DNA from: Branchiostoma floridae
Lineage: Eukaryota; Chordata; Leptocardii; Amphioxiformes; Branchiostomatidae
DNA: 64,000 nucleotides
Reading direction: 5' to 3'
Assembly: GCF_000003815.2 (NCBI RefSeq)
Contig: NC_049996.1
Coordinates: 10,221,545 to 10,285,544 of the forward strand
Part shown: positions 12,854-23,929 of the stretch, in pieces
Position numbering within the stretch: position 1 is the first letter of the stretch
Layout: each line of letters starts with the position of its first letter
Notes under the pieces: generated by a model
Seen by the model: the letters and a program-made list of their open reading frames with translations, nothing else
The model's database searches: none
Told to the model about the DNA's origin: nothing
Made by a program: the position numbers and the translations under genes

Positions 12854-14699
12854 TATTTTTACTCCGCTCCTCCTTGCGAAAATGGACTGTTCCAAAATTG
12901 AATTTGAAAAAAAAAAGATCCAGTTTGAGAATGACTCGGAATTACGGTTCTTTCATACTAGTACTGTACAGTAATCACACTTTCATTTCTTGATTACAAC
13001 ACGCAAACAGTATGCTAGTGATTCACACATTAACAAAGAAGACACCGTTGTTCTTCAAGAAAGAAAGTCGGGGTAAACTCAAAAGGCCGGCTACAAGCTC
13101 TATCGGCAAAATCTCAAAGGGCAGCTAATCAGACAGACTGACAGAAGCAGGTCGGTGCCGGGTAAAACACCCCAAAGCCGACCGCGGAGAATGGTACCCA
13201 GTCTAATGATATCGGGGTCCTTTTAGTAAATATCTCATGCACTATCATACCAAATTTCGGGTCCATTGGGCTTAATACCTGGGCACAGGAGGCACAATTA
13301 TACAGTTCGGTCAGAACACCACCTAAAAACATCCATAAAATCATTTTTAAGGTATCTATAAAAAAAACAGAAAAAATCGGGTCTGGGTATTGGCCCACTC
13401 TACCTTTGTGCCAAACTTCAGGTCATTCGATGGTGTTTCTGTCATAATTTCATAATGTATGTGGGAACACTTCTTGCACTTGACTTTGCTATCCTCTGCT
13501 TGGTGTCTGTTGGTGCCACTTGTGGCCGGTTGACTATTGTACCCTCTGACAGGCCAGAGTTTCAGCACCCGGCCAATAATAAATTTAGCACTGTCAAATT
13601 GACACCTTCTATCAAGGCACAATCCCATGTGTCTGCACAACTGGTGGTGTATCCTCTTCATCCAGTAGAAAATAGTCTCCAATAAGCAGACCCATCGGTG
13701 CCTTAGAGATAATATAAAAGCTGGCAAAGGAGCATAGCCGGCGGAGATAGCCGGCCAAAGGGCTACACTAAGTCCCTTGCCAGCTTTGATACTATTTCTA
13801 AGGCACCGTAGGGTCTGCTTGGAGACTAGTAGAAAATAGAGTACAATACAATGATTAGTATTTCCTTTGTGTAGTTTCATGTACCACTGACCGCGCCATT
13901 CTGCACGCCCTGCTGTATCGCTAAACCCGACACTCTAAACGTGCGTTAATTAAACGTACAAAAACTACACAATAAGGACGACAAGCTACCCAAATTTGTT
14001 ACTGTGTTTGTGCATTGTAGCCAATTTTAAGTTAAACAGTACGATTTTTTACTTACTTTTAACAAATTTCTTCCCCGACGACATGCTCTCCTGGTATGGT
14101 TAAGCTGCTAATTTGAAAGACACTTCCTCATTTGCTGTACCCAATCAGGTCATCGCTTCCGCTAAGTGCCGCGCGTATTGGTGACGCGGTAATTACATTT
14201 AGGCACAACTCACAGCTGCACCACATTACGTCACTCGCGGGACGTGACCATATATGGTGACACGCGCGAAACGCGTGAAACGCATGAAAATACACGTAGA
14301 TACCCCGCCAAACCGGCTTATAGATCATTATGAAGTGATTTTGGGCCAAAAATGATAGCTTGGTTCTTTTAATAACTATCTCCCGCAGTATCATACCAAA
14401 TTACAGGTCATTTGGACTGAGTACCTTGGCACGGGAGGCAAGAATATATAGTCATGGTCAGAAATGGACCTAAAAACATCCATAAAATCATTTTAAAGGT
14501 ATCTATCAAAAAAAGGAGAAAAAAGCATCTGAGTATTGGCCCACTCTACCTTTGTGCCAAATTTCAGGTCATTCGGTGCAGGAACGACGGAGAGGAATCA
14601 CTTTAACGATCGCGACAGGAGAAAGAAAGAAAGAAACAGACGAGTATGAAAACAGTATTTTTACTCCCGAGCGTACCTACGGTACGCGGAGTAAAAATA
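12854..14699. mobile_element. Repeat element bounded by 14-bp inverted termini
   Basis: TATTTTTACTCCGC at 12854 is matched exactly in reverse complement at 14686-14699. A hairpin built from the same bases (14656-14699) closes the right end. Inside, two direct repeats of about 200 bp (13225-13435 and 14380-14578) share the block GGCCCACTCTACCTTTGTGC and a block around CCTAAAAACATCCATAAAA. No transposase or reverse transcriptase is readable, so the class is open. No target-site duplication was found. The terminal match could also be a shared hairpin motif and not true TIRs. Confidence 0.5.
13664..13837. mobile_element. MITE (154 bp) with perfect 10-bp target duplication
   Basis: The element proper is 13674-13827, beginning AGTCTCCAA and ending TTGGAGACT. 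Inverted arms of over 50 bp contain GGTGCCTTAGA and an AAAGCTGGCAA block. AGTAGAAAAT stands directly on both sides (13664-13673 and 13828-13837). A 10-bp duplication is the range of Mutator-like elements (8-11 bp), which is the likely class. It sits inside the 12854-14699 repeat, so it inserted later. A related, more decayed copy is at 52490-52685. Confidence 0.85.
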
Positions 14700-17180
14700 A
14701 ATATGACTTTATCACATTTTCAAGTAAAGCAACATCAAAACCTCCTGTAATATACCTGTAGTAGATACTGATGACAAATAATTTGTTGCATGGTTTGGGG
14801 CATATTTGTTTAGCCATTGTAAATGCATCAACCCTAGGTTACATGCAATATGCCCATCTATTGTGAACACTGTGCTATAGATATTAGCTCCAAAAATTTT
14901 CAGTTTGAAAGAAATCTGATCATACCATTGACTTGTGCAGGACACTGCCTCAAAGGGGTCTCAGGAACCTGTTGAGTGACTGATCACAATCACCAGTCTG
15001 GGATTCTGGCTTTCCTGTTGACAATATGAGGTAAACAGATTATCAGGGTGGATTTTAGGGGCTATAATCTACAAAACTATAATCTTTATCGGGCCTTACA
15101 TTCAGAAATGTGACTTATGAAGCAGATATCATCACTGTGGTAAACAGCTGGGCAGGACACATGAGTAACATGGACACATGTACAGAGCCTGGAAAAGACA
15201 AACATGACAAGCAAGCATGAGCCAGAGGGACAAACTTTGACCTAACGCTAAGTCAAGGAAGGGGTTCCTCAATGAAGAGAGAATGTTACACTATGATGAT
15301 GAAAAGTGATGATTCCAGGACTTTTGTGCATTAAGCAGAAGTGTGGGTATTTGAATAAGTTCTCCTATGATAGTTATGAACTGGCAATTTTGAACTTTTA
15401 GCACTTTGATTAGGCATTGTGTGTGTGGGGGGGGGGCATTAATGATAGGTTTTGCCATGTAGGCAAGACATGAATTATAGACTTTCAGTGCCTGCACATA
15501 CCTGATATACCCAATACTCAAGATTCAGGGTGTTGAGAATTTTGTTGTGCACATCTCAGCATTCATAACTCTTCTTCATGCAGTCACTTCAGTTCTGCTA
15601 AGATTTCATGTTGTCATATTGCAGACAAAACACCCACACTCTGGCACCATCAAGATTCTGGAGAAGAAGTACAGTAAAAGATCAAATATTACAACATTCA
15701 TATTTTCTTTACTAAATCTCAAGAACACCAAAGCTAACACACATTGGCCCTACCATCAATTGTGAGCACAGAAGTTTTCCAAAGATTGAAACAGAACCCC
15801 AGACAGAATTCTGCCTGTGGGAATGGCACAGATGTGGATAAGTATGTATGAGTCGAGCAGAGCAATTGCATTTTTTCTGACAATTGTCTGATGACATTTG
15901 TCTTGAACTTGAAGTGAAAATTTGCCTGAAAGGGAAGAAACCCATGAGGTTTGTATATTGCTTCCATGATTACAGTACGTGAGGGTATGAAATGACATCT
16001 GCAGTGTAACCACTGAACAGTTTGAACATAGAAAAACTTTGATGATGTTGGCGGACACTTTCTCTTGCCATGAAAGCTGGAACTATACTGAATTTTGAAC
16101 CTAGTGGCCCTAAATAAGGAAGCAATTGTGTGAGAAACTGGTGTAAAATACAAATTGTGCAAATCTAAAGTGAGATGCAATGAAATAATATTTACAGACA
16201 CACAACAATCTCACCTGCAAGTCTGTTGTCTCCAGAGTGTGATACACTTAATGCCCATCCTCTTGGTTGCCTGACCAAGATTAAGGATATTTCATCCATT
16301 GAAAGTGCCTACATCAACACACATGATTTAAAGTTTTTTAAACATTACACATAAATCAGGGAGTCATATTAGTTGCACCAGTGTATAACTGCACTGTGTT
16401 TGTTAACAAAATATTCGCATTGGGCTCATGCATACTAACTTGCTTTTTGACATGTCTTAAACTTTTCCTGGCTGTACTTACCTTTCTAAGAATCAATTTT
16501 AAACAGCAAAATTAAACTTTCCATCAGCTGACTGAGTAGAGTCAGTAGAGTCTGTCTGTCAGTTCGCTTTGGGACATACAACGTTACGCTGAAGCTAGGT
16601 TTCAGCAGTTAAGCCAGACGTGCAAAACCAAAACAACGGAGAAAGAATCAAACCTAAACTTTTGCTCCTTCGTCAAAATCACGTTCAAATATCACGAAGG
16701 GACATAACAAGATGTAACGGTCCGATCTTAGAACATTCGAAACATAAACACAACGTCACGCCATCTAAAGAATCTTGATGTTCTTCGAAAAACATTCGAC
16801 AGGGCATCTGGAATATCGTCCACCTCCCATCCCCATATATGGGAGCGTCGTAACTTTTGTGGAGTTCTCACTTCAAATTTTCACGCTACAAAGTTTCTTT
16901 GCTGCATAAAATTGTTCCGATGAAATAAATTACTTACTGGTAGCATGGGCTCTATTTAGTGTCCATTTCCATGTATGTTCGAGAAATTCAACGTACTATG
17001 TAGAACAAGTACATAAGAGTGCAGCAGAACTAGCTAGGTAATTCAGCACCAAGGACAGGTCAAGGTTCCAATCACAAAAAGTAGGTCCACAAGATACGGA
17101 GCTACAGTACAATAACAACTCTCAAATCATAACTTTTTCTGCTTAGTTTGGAGTTTCATGTTTCTCGTCAATACCTGGGT
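14700..17180. other. No gene seen; intergenic
   Basis: No gene is recognised. The notable parts are a GT/G-run at about 15420-15437 and a block at about 15880-16060. That block ends in CCATGATTACAGTACGTGAGGGTATG and resembles the upstream blocks of the LRR array. A minus-strand frame of 155 codons (15734-16201) overlaps this block, shows no domain, and is judged to be chance. Confidence 0.5.
15880..16060 (-). repeat. Diverged copy of the array flank block, leftmost
   Basis: It contains ATTGTCTGATGACATTTG, then GATTACAGTACGTGAGGGTATG, in the same order as the clearer copies at 17650-17830, 32865-33010 and 33770-33960. Similarity is weak at the edges. It may mark the 5' flank of an LRR copy whose coding part is gone, or a member of an unrecognised transposon family. 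Confidence 0.35.
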
Positions 17181-17930
17181 TTAATCTGTGTTTCTTTTTC
17201 TGAAAAGCTCGTTTACTGTAATTTGTTTGTGCCATGTTTGTTTGGCAGGCGAAGACTCCCTGATATTAATCCGCGCAAACGGTAATGCAGCCCTGTCGCC
17301 TGATGGTCCAGATAGTGTGCTATCTGTGCGTTTGACGTATATTTGTGTCATCGATTGCTGAAAACGACTCATCAATTTCATTCTTATTCTATAGAGATAT
17401 AGAAAGGTAGTATTTTCTGACATCAGGAATAAAAGTTGTGTGTCGCAACGCTTGTTTGGAAAGTGCTCAACACATGATGGGGTTGAATTGCTTTAAATGA
17501 CATTTTTACCCAAAACTTCCGAATGGCAGAAAATATCAAGGCAAGATATCCTCATATCCACCCCATTCCAATGTTTGGCACTCTACTTTGGTCCGCAAAA
17601 AGATATACATGTACATATGCAGTCAAGCAAAGGCAAACGGTAATTTCTACATCTTTGTTTTTCTTGTAGAAATTGTCTCTGACGCCCCAAAGCAGGAGAC
17701 CAATTTTCATCAAGTGAAAAACAACATAGGCTTTGTCGATTGGTTCACTGATTACATAACGTGAGTGTATGACGCGACGTCTGCTGACATTTTATTGCTA
17801 TGAGAAAGCTGAATCTAAAAAAAAAAGGAATGATGCCTTGGGACACAGACACAGACCAAAAACCTTCATCAAAACGTCGTTTGTGGAAATGAAAAATAGA
17901 AATGTATACGTAAAAACATTCACAAATAAC
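17181..17930 (-). repeat. Old duplicate of the 32.4-33.1 kb flank block
   Basis: Ordered matches to 32441-33080 include a C.CTGTCGCCTGA block with CCAGATAGTGTG.TAT, then TTTGGTCCGCAAAAAGATAT, then GAAATTGTCTCTGACGC, GATTGGTT and TGATTACATAACGTGA..GTATG. The copies keep order and spacing over about 600 bp. This argues for segmental duplication and against scattered short motifs. It lies left of LRR1, as the 32.4-33.9 kb copies lie left of LRR6. Confidence 0.6.
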
Positions 17931-18039
17931 GCCAACGACCATTCTCTTTATGTCTTGTGTAGTTTGGTGTCTTTTATATCATACTTTTCGTTCCATAAAG
18001 ATGCCCGGTTTGAAGGCCCCGGTTTGGAAATGTGACGTA

Positions 18040-19290
18040 GTCGACCTTACCAGTACTATTTCTCTTTTCTGATTTAAATTCAAAAGAAAACTTAGCTTTT
18101 CGTCCCACTGCGATTTATCATCAATTCATCGTAGCGAGCTTGCTCAGCACAGGGCCACAGCAAACACTTCTGGGTATACGTACTGATCTTACGCTCCATC
18201 TTTTCGTCAAGTCGGAAACATCAAGTCTTGGCAGGCTCGACTAACTGACTCAATAGGGGAAGCGGGGGGCACGAGAGCTGCTCGGAAAATTCTTACCCCA
18301 TTTAAATATTGCCGGAATGGATTCAATGCGCTCACACTGAGAAGATTTTTGGGTTATCTAACGTCCTGATACAGCTTAATTGGCCACCGATATGTAGTCA
18401 ATATTGTTAGAAAAATAAATGAATAAAATACTTTACTCCCATATAGGACATGTTTAAATTAGCAGAAAATACAAATGCTCCGTATTTCAAGATCTGTGCA
18501 AAATTTATTTTGTTCAAAGTTGATATTTACATTCAACTGATAACCAGAAGGTCAGAGTCCAGTCATTAATTATGACAGACGTCGACAAGAATCACATCAA
18601 ATGTGCAAGTATCTTTCTTATTCACCACTACAAATCAACGATATACAAAAAATCTGACATGATCTTTTGACTTTTGTTTAGTGCATCTGATATGTGTAAG
18701 TTTCGCTATTATGAACACAATGGCTTACACATTGTGCAATCTAAATACTTAAAAAAACTTCGCTAATTTGCTTTCCTTATTAATACATATGTAAGTCATA
18801 ATCAAAAGTAATGATATTATCGATCTGTCCTATGTGTACAAATCAACAATTAAATTCGTAAACTTTCTATATTTATTTTTCTTTCATTCTTTCTTTACTT
18901 CTTTCTTTATTTTTGCTTCTATCTCTAAACCACTGACTTCTACTTGTTCTAACATAGTTATGATGAATATTAATTACTCAAAGAAACAAACCTTGTAACA
19001 TCATCTTAATCTTGAATACAGGAAATAGCCAAAGATATAACATCAAATTAGCATTGATAACAGCAAACCAACAACAATTTACATGGGCTATGCCTTTTAT
19101 GCTTTAATATAGATATAAAGTAAGAATAGGTTTAGTATGAAGCAAAGTAGACCATAAATCTAAAAATGAACCATTGTAAGTAAACAATATATACTATCAA
19201 CTAAAGAACCTAAGTTAAGACATATACAAACTGAATGATGAAGTTGTATTTTGGGACCATCTGCTACATCTGATTTACATGTTCATTTTC
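18040..19290 (-). other. 3' flank of LRR1, shared with LRR3 and partly LRR6
   Basis: No gene here. From about 18510, the sequence with TTGATATTTACATTCAACTG, CCAGAAGGTC and TATCTTTCTTATTCACCACT reappears at 24218 (left of LRR3) and, more diverged, at 34110 (left of LRR6). From 18960 to the LRR1 stop the match to 24660-25030 is close. So the three long-tail genes were copied together with more than 1 kb of downstream DNA. Confidence 0.75.
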
Positions 19291-19297
19291 TTTATTA

Positions 19298-20772
19298 TTA
19301 TTCGTTATTCAATCCCTCTGCAAAAGCGTTGTACAAGCAGTTTGTAGAGTCTAATGTTGGTTCCGCATATGCATACTGGTTGGATGGGTCAGTTTGGGTT
19401 AGGTTAGATTCAACGTAGTGTTCTGTGTTATTCGAGACGGCAACAGTTTCATTATCGCCATAGAGTTCTCGTTTCAATCCCTCCGCAGAAGTGTTGAAGT
19501 TTGTGGAGTCTACTGCTGTTGGTTCCGCACATGTGGACTGGCTAGATTTCGTAGGTTTGATGTGGTTAGATTCGACGCTAAGCTCTGCGTTACTTGAGAC
19601 AGACACAGTTTCATGGTGCAACACTTCTGCTGAGGCACTAAGGTTTGTGGAGTTGAATATTGGTGGTGAAATATGGTCTTCATTCGAGACAACCGAAGGT
19701 TCATTGTTCAAGTCCTGTGCAGATGTTCCGTCGCACTGGTGCGTCGAGTTTTGTATCGGTACCGTAGGCGTGCTCTGATTTGCAACTGGAGATCCATGGT
19801 TCGAACCTTCTACGACATGGTATGGATTGATTTCTGTTGGTGGTGCAATTTGGTGCAAGTCGATGGAACGACGGTCTACATTCATGTCGGCGTCTTCCTG
19901 ACGATTGCAGCCCAGGTTTTTCCTCATCAGGAGACGTACTAGACATACAATAAAAGTTATAGTCAGATATGTTTCAATCAGGAAGATGGCAATGTAAAGA
20001 ATGGTATATTTTTTTCCTTTAAATTTGTCTTTCCTCGTATCCGTAGATTTAGGAGATGAATAAGCATTGGTCAGTGTAGTACTTGGTGGCATCCTTGCCG
20101 AGCTGTTGTTCTCGTAGGATTTTGTTGTGTATACTTTTTTCCATGGTTCGGTCTGTATGTTTGTGTTTCCCAAACCCGAACCGTTGGTGATGTAAATGCC
20201 ATATTTTACGCTCTGCACTTCGGTTGGGGCTTGTTGGGTCGATCCACAGTCCGTCAGATGTGTGGACACATCTGACAAAAGGCGACGGCGCAGTTGACTT
20301 GGGCTTTTACAGTCAAAGCGACACGATGGGATCAANNNNNNNNNNNNNNNNNNNNNNNNNNNNNNNNNNNNNNNNNNNNNNNNNNNNNNNNNNNNNNNNN
20401 NNNNNNNNNNNNNNNNNNNNNNNNNNNNNNNNNNNNNNNNNNNNNNNNNNNNNNNNNNNNNNNNNNNNNNNNNNNNNNNNNNNNNNNNNNNNNNNNNNNN
20501 NNNNNNNNNNNNNNNNNNNNNNNNNNNNNNNNNNNNNNNNNNNNNNNNNNNNNNNNNNNNNNNNNNNNNNNNNNNNNNNNNNNNNNNNNNNNNNNNNNNN
20601 NNNNNNNNNNNNNNNNNNNNNNNNNNNNNNNNNNNNNNNNNNNNNNNNNNNNNNNNNNNNNNNNNNNNNNNNNNNNNNNNNNNNNNNNNNNNNNNNNNNN
20701 NNNNNNNNNNNNNNNNNNNNNNNNNNNNNNNNNNNNNNNNNNNNNNNNNNNNNNNNNTTGTCTTACTTTCAT
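19298..20772 (-). CDS. LRR1: long-tail LRR membrane receptor, interrupted by a gap
   Basis: The 5' end is at ATG 20770-20772 (MKVRQ, after upstream AKTS, as in the paralogues). The 422-bp gap then hides most of the LRR domain. The 3' part resumes at residues LIPSCRFDCKSPSQL, followed by a stalk, a membrane segment (around ILYIAIFLIETYLTITF) and a cytoplasmic tail of about 200 residues. By LRR3 about 600 bp should lie between the two parts, so the gap is too short or a real deletion exists, and reading frames cannot be joined across it. The juxtamembrane signature CNRQEDAD..VDRRSI.LHQIAPP is shared by all loci. The tail holds one full ~85-residue unit and a shortened second. The closest relative is LRR3. 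Expected role: surface recognition receptor, by architecture only. AATAAA lies two bases after the stop. Confidence 0.8.
20336..20757. other. Assembly gap (422 N) inside LRR1
   Basis: A run of 422 N. It removes the region coding for most of the signal peptide, the LRRs and part of the C-terminal cap of LRR1. Confidence 0.99.
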
Positions 20773-20859
20773 GCTTGTTTTCGCCATACACATACACATA
20801 CAGTTATAAAATATGTAAGATTAGAAACGCCTTGTCAGACCATGGTAGACAACAGCAAA

Positions 20860-21345
20860 TGATTTTCAATGTCCCTGCTGATCGCACTGAACAAAAAAGT
20901 GTTATGAAACCTTGGATGTGGATGTCTTCTATTGGTACCGCAGTCACGGGTGTCAGAATACATGCATATCATTTGTGTGAATATGACGTGGCATTCATTC
21001 ATATGCAACAAGAACATGTTATGAAACCTTGGATTTGGATGTCTTCTATTGGAACCAAAGTCACAGGCGTCAGAATACATCATATTGTCTGTGGTCATAA
21101 CAACGTGGCATTCATCCATTTGCAACAGAACCACACGCGAGCTTGACATGTGCGTCGGCTAGACTGTTGTTCACAACATTCCACTGTCAGGGAACGGATT
21201 GGTTTATTGATTATAGTCCGTGAAAGTATCTATAGCTGCTATATACATATTCCAATATACATGTTTCGACTGAAACCTTACCACTAGCATTGCCATTGCA
21301 AATTTTCAATTGATTTCTTTTTGCTTCTTTTGTAATCTGTATTAT
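20860..21345 (-). promoter_or_regulatory. Conserved upstream module of LRR1 (two 117-bp units plus GATTGGTT block)
   Basis: The units start with GTTATGAAACCTTGGAT at 20901 and 21018, exactly 117 bp apart, and end near 21132. They share TCAGAATACAT, TGACGTGGCATTCAT (AACGTGGCATTCAT in the second) and TGCAACA. The block GGATTGGTTTATTGATTATAG then follows from 21196, continuing to about 21345. The module starts about 130 bp upstream of the ATG. Position and recurrence suggest a promoter or enhancer; no binding factor is proved. TGACGTGG resembles a CRE/ATF-type core. Both strands happen to be open through the two units because 117 is divisible by three. Confidence 0.55.
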
Positions 21346-21419
21346 ACATCATGTCATGTCAAATGTTCCATCCATGCAAGACGTACAAAAAAGATTTTAA
21401 GTGTATTTCTAGTCATGAT

Positions 21420-21988
21420 TGAGGAGGAAAACCTTAAATGCAAATTAGATGAAACTTGATGTTTTGTTCGTGAACGGAGAGGTGATAACGCGCCAAGACA
21501 AACGGGCTAGCCGGCTTTGTCTATCAACCTGGTGTTGTACATGGTTTTGTGTATTTCTGGTATTTTTTTCCATCTGTTTTTCATAACCGTCCACGTTGTG
21601 CTGATTGTCACGACGTGATGATGCATGTTTTAAAAAGTAACCAGGTGTACATTTTAGATAAGCACTACGCCGTGTATTGTCTTATATTTTTAAATAAATC
21701 TTGCTGGTAGTTGCACTCAGGAACTCAGTAAGTCCTACGGAGACACTGTGAGACTAAGATGGCACATCAAAAATGATACCGACTGGGTAATGAAGATGTT
21801 GCTTGCGAATCTGGAACCAAGTTCGCGATTCCGAATGCCTGTTGGGCTATGAAGCATTTTGGAACACAATTTACTTCATTGTATCATCCAAAACGGTTAG
21901 ATTTAAATGTTTCACACACAACCCTGCAAATGAGTCACTTTACCACTGGCAAAGTAATCTGCAGCTAGTTACCTGTGGTTTGAACCGC
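21420..21988 (-). other. Spacer between LRR1 module and LRR2; 3' part is an eroded tail-coding region
   Basis: Blocks shared with 23930-24200, 27260-27930 and 29830-30390 fill this spacer. From about 21786 to the LRR2 stop it aligns with the tail-coding part of LRR7 (37665-37830): a GACTGGRTRATGAAGA block followed by TTGCTTSCRAATC, and a CGGTTAGATT block. In LRR7 these bases encode cytoplasmic residues. Here they lie past the stop and are interrupted by further stops, so the segment is a relic of a longer tail. Confidence 0.6.
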
Positions 21989-23163
21989 CTAGCCCGCAGA
22001 AGTGGTGCTGTGATATGAAAGGCCCGCTGTTGGTGGTACAATCTGATGAAGGCGAATGGAATGATGATCTACACCATTGCCGGCGACTTCCTGGCGATTT
22101 CGACAAGGACCACGTTTAATCATGCACCGAACAAGGCGGGAAATAAACATCAAAGTTAGGACGCTTCCATCGAGAATAATTACCTTGTAGATAACTGTAA
22201 CTGGAAGTTGTTGGCCAGCTTTTGTCGTTGTGTCCATGGATGGAGTTGGTAACTTAGAAGCGCTGGTAACTGTACTTTTCTTTGACATCCTTGATGGGTT
22301 CTCGGTGGATTCTGTTATGTTTACTTTCTTCAATGGGTTGGTCTGTGTGGCATTACTTCCCGAACCGAGAAGAGCGCCATGTTCTACGCTCTGCAGTTTG
22401 GTCTTGGTTTGGTGGGTAGGTCTACAGTCCGGCAGTTGGCTGGACACAGTGGACAATTGATGCCAAAACAGTTGACTTGGACTGTTGCAGTTGAAACGTC
22501 CACCTTTACTGATATGAAGGAAACAGACTGAACATGAAGAACAACAGGCCTGCCGATCTCTCCCCTTACAGGCCTGTAAACACGCCAACTAATCAATCAG
22601 CCAGGAAAGCTCACAGTCACAGTAAAATGAATACTGTTGAGCACTACTGTTACCTGTGGCCATCATATTGCGTATGAGAGNNNNNNNNNNNNNNNNNNNN
22701 NNNNNNNNNNNNNNNNNNNNNNNNNNNNNNNNNNNNNNNNNNNNNNNNNNNNNNNNNNNNNNNNNNNNNNNNNNNNNNNNTTTCGGGAGATGTCCATGAC
22801 GATGCCGAGATTTACGTACTTAAGTCTGTTTCCTTGTAGTTGAAGACTGAACAAAGCTGGTAATGTCTGCAGAGACATCCAAGACACACTCTCAATAGAA
22901 TTATAGCCCAGGTCCAGAGAGGACAGTTGCGGTAGTGACTGCAAATACGTAACGTTTCTAATCTTATTGAAAGAGACTTCGAGTCGTGCAGCGTTGGATG
23001 GTATATCATCGGGAACCATCATGAGATTTAGCCTGAAACACTCAACTGATACAGTAGAGAAGAGCGCACTAAACTCCTCGACTTTACATCCATATGGCAG
23101 ACAAAAACAGCCTGTCCACAGGAGTCCAAAGTTAAAGAGCAAAAAACTTGCACTTACTTTCAT
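21989..23163 (-). pseudogene. LRR2: short-tail LRR receptor pseudogene
   Basis: The start MKVSASFLLFNFGLL is intact and the first ~120 codons match LRR4. Then three lesions are visible by comparison with LRR4. One base is missing near 22794 (TCCATGAC for TCCAATGAC on the plus strand), which ends the GIVIGHLP frame. One base is missing near 22630 in the NPFHCDC cap. A TAG replaces the Lys codon of LIDKLACL at 22589-22591. A 100-N gap hides part of the LRRs between the first two lesions. Downstream of the TAG the frame is open again for about 200 codons, with cap, stalk, membrane segment (VTVIYKVIILDGSVLTLMF) and short tail ending in YHSTTSAG. Three independent lesions make a sequencing explanation unlikely, so it is called a pseudogene. 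Confidence 0.85.
22681..22780. other. Assembly gap (100 N) inside LRR2
   Basis: Exactly 100 N, a common placeholder for a gap of unknown size. In LRR4 the corresponding interval is about 110 bp. Confidence 0.99.
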
Positions 23164-23245
23164 GCTTGTTTTGTATCGCATGATTCCCAACTTCGTTGCC
23201 TCTACGGTCCGCAGCGTTTGCTAACAAAGCGTACAAACTGATAAC

Positions 23246-23254
23246 ATTTATATA
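23246..23254 (-). promoter_or_regulatory. TATA-like box upstream of LRR2
   Basis: In gene sense the sequence reads TATATAAAT, about 83 bp upstream of the LRR2 ATG. The aligned sites of LRR3 and LRR4 read CCTATGTAAAT and CCTATGTAGAT, so the TATA form is private to the pseudogene copy. It may be chance. Confidence 0.25.
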
Positions 23255-23344
23255 TGTCACATTTCCGCACAATAAACTCTCCATACACATAGAGTTATAA
23301 AATAGGTAAGATTAGAAAAGCCTTGCGCTAAGTCAGACCGGAAA

Positions 23345-23860
23345 GACAACGCTTCGCTGGGTAAAACAGCAAATGAATTTCAATGTCCCTGCTGATCACA
23401 CTGAAAAAGAAAGTGTTATGAAACCTTGGATGTGGATGTCTTCTATTGGTACCGCAGTCACGGGTGTCAGAATACATGCATATCATTTGTGGGAATATGA
23501 CGTGGAATTCATCCATATGCAACAAGAACATGTTATGAAACCTTGGATTTGGATGTCTTATGTTGGAACCAAAGTCACAGGCGTCAGAATACATGCATAT
23601 TACCTGCGGTCATAACAACGTGGCATTCATCCATTTGCAACAGAACCACACGCGAGCTTGACATGTGCGTCGGCTAGACTGTTGTTCACAACATCTCACT
23701 GTCAGGGAACGGATTGGTTTCTTGATTATAGTCCGTGAAAGTATCTCTAGCTGCTATATACATATTTCAATGTACATGTTTCGACTGAAACCTTACCACT
23801 AGCATTGCCATTGCAAATTTTCAATTGATTTCTTTTTGCTTCTTTTGTAATCTGTATTAT
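23345..23860 (-). promoter_or_regulatory. Conserved upstream module of LRR2
   Basis: Units start at 23415 and 23532 (period 117) and end near 23650. The GATTGGTTTCTTGATTATAG block begins at 23712. The module starts about 180 bp from the LRR2 ATG. The left edge GGGTAAAACAGCAAATGA also recurs at every other copy and, in part, before LRR6. That this copy stays well preserved next to a dead gene suggests recent gene death or continued homogenisation. Confidence 0.55.
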
Positions 23861-23929
23861 AGATCATGTCAAATTTTCCATCCATGCAAGGCGTACTAAA
23901 AAAATTAAGTGTATTTCTAGTCTTGATTG

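Noticed and set aside
13356-13880. 174-codon minus-strand frame
   Set aside because: It spans a MITE with its target duplications inside a larger repeat. No domain is visible, and the composition is that of the repeats.
15734-16201. 155-codon minus-strand frame
   Set aside because: It overlaps a diverged array flank block that exists in several copies without this frame; no domain, no bias.
20224-20862. Plus-strand frames and the 499-codon minus frame read straight through the LRR1 gap
   Set aside because: The gap length is not reliable and the true start MKV lies in a different frame from the 3' part. No frame across N can be trusted.
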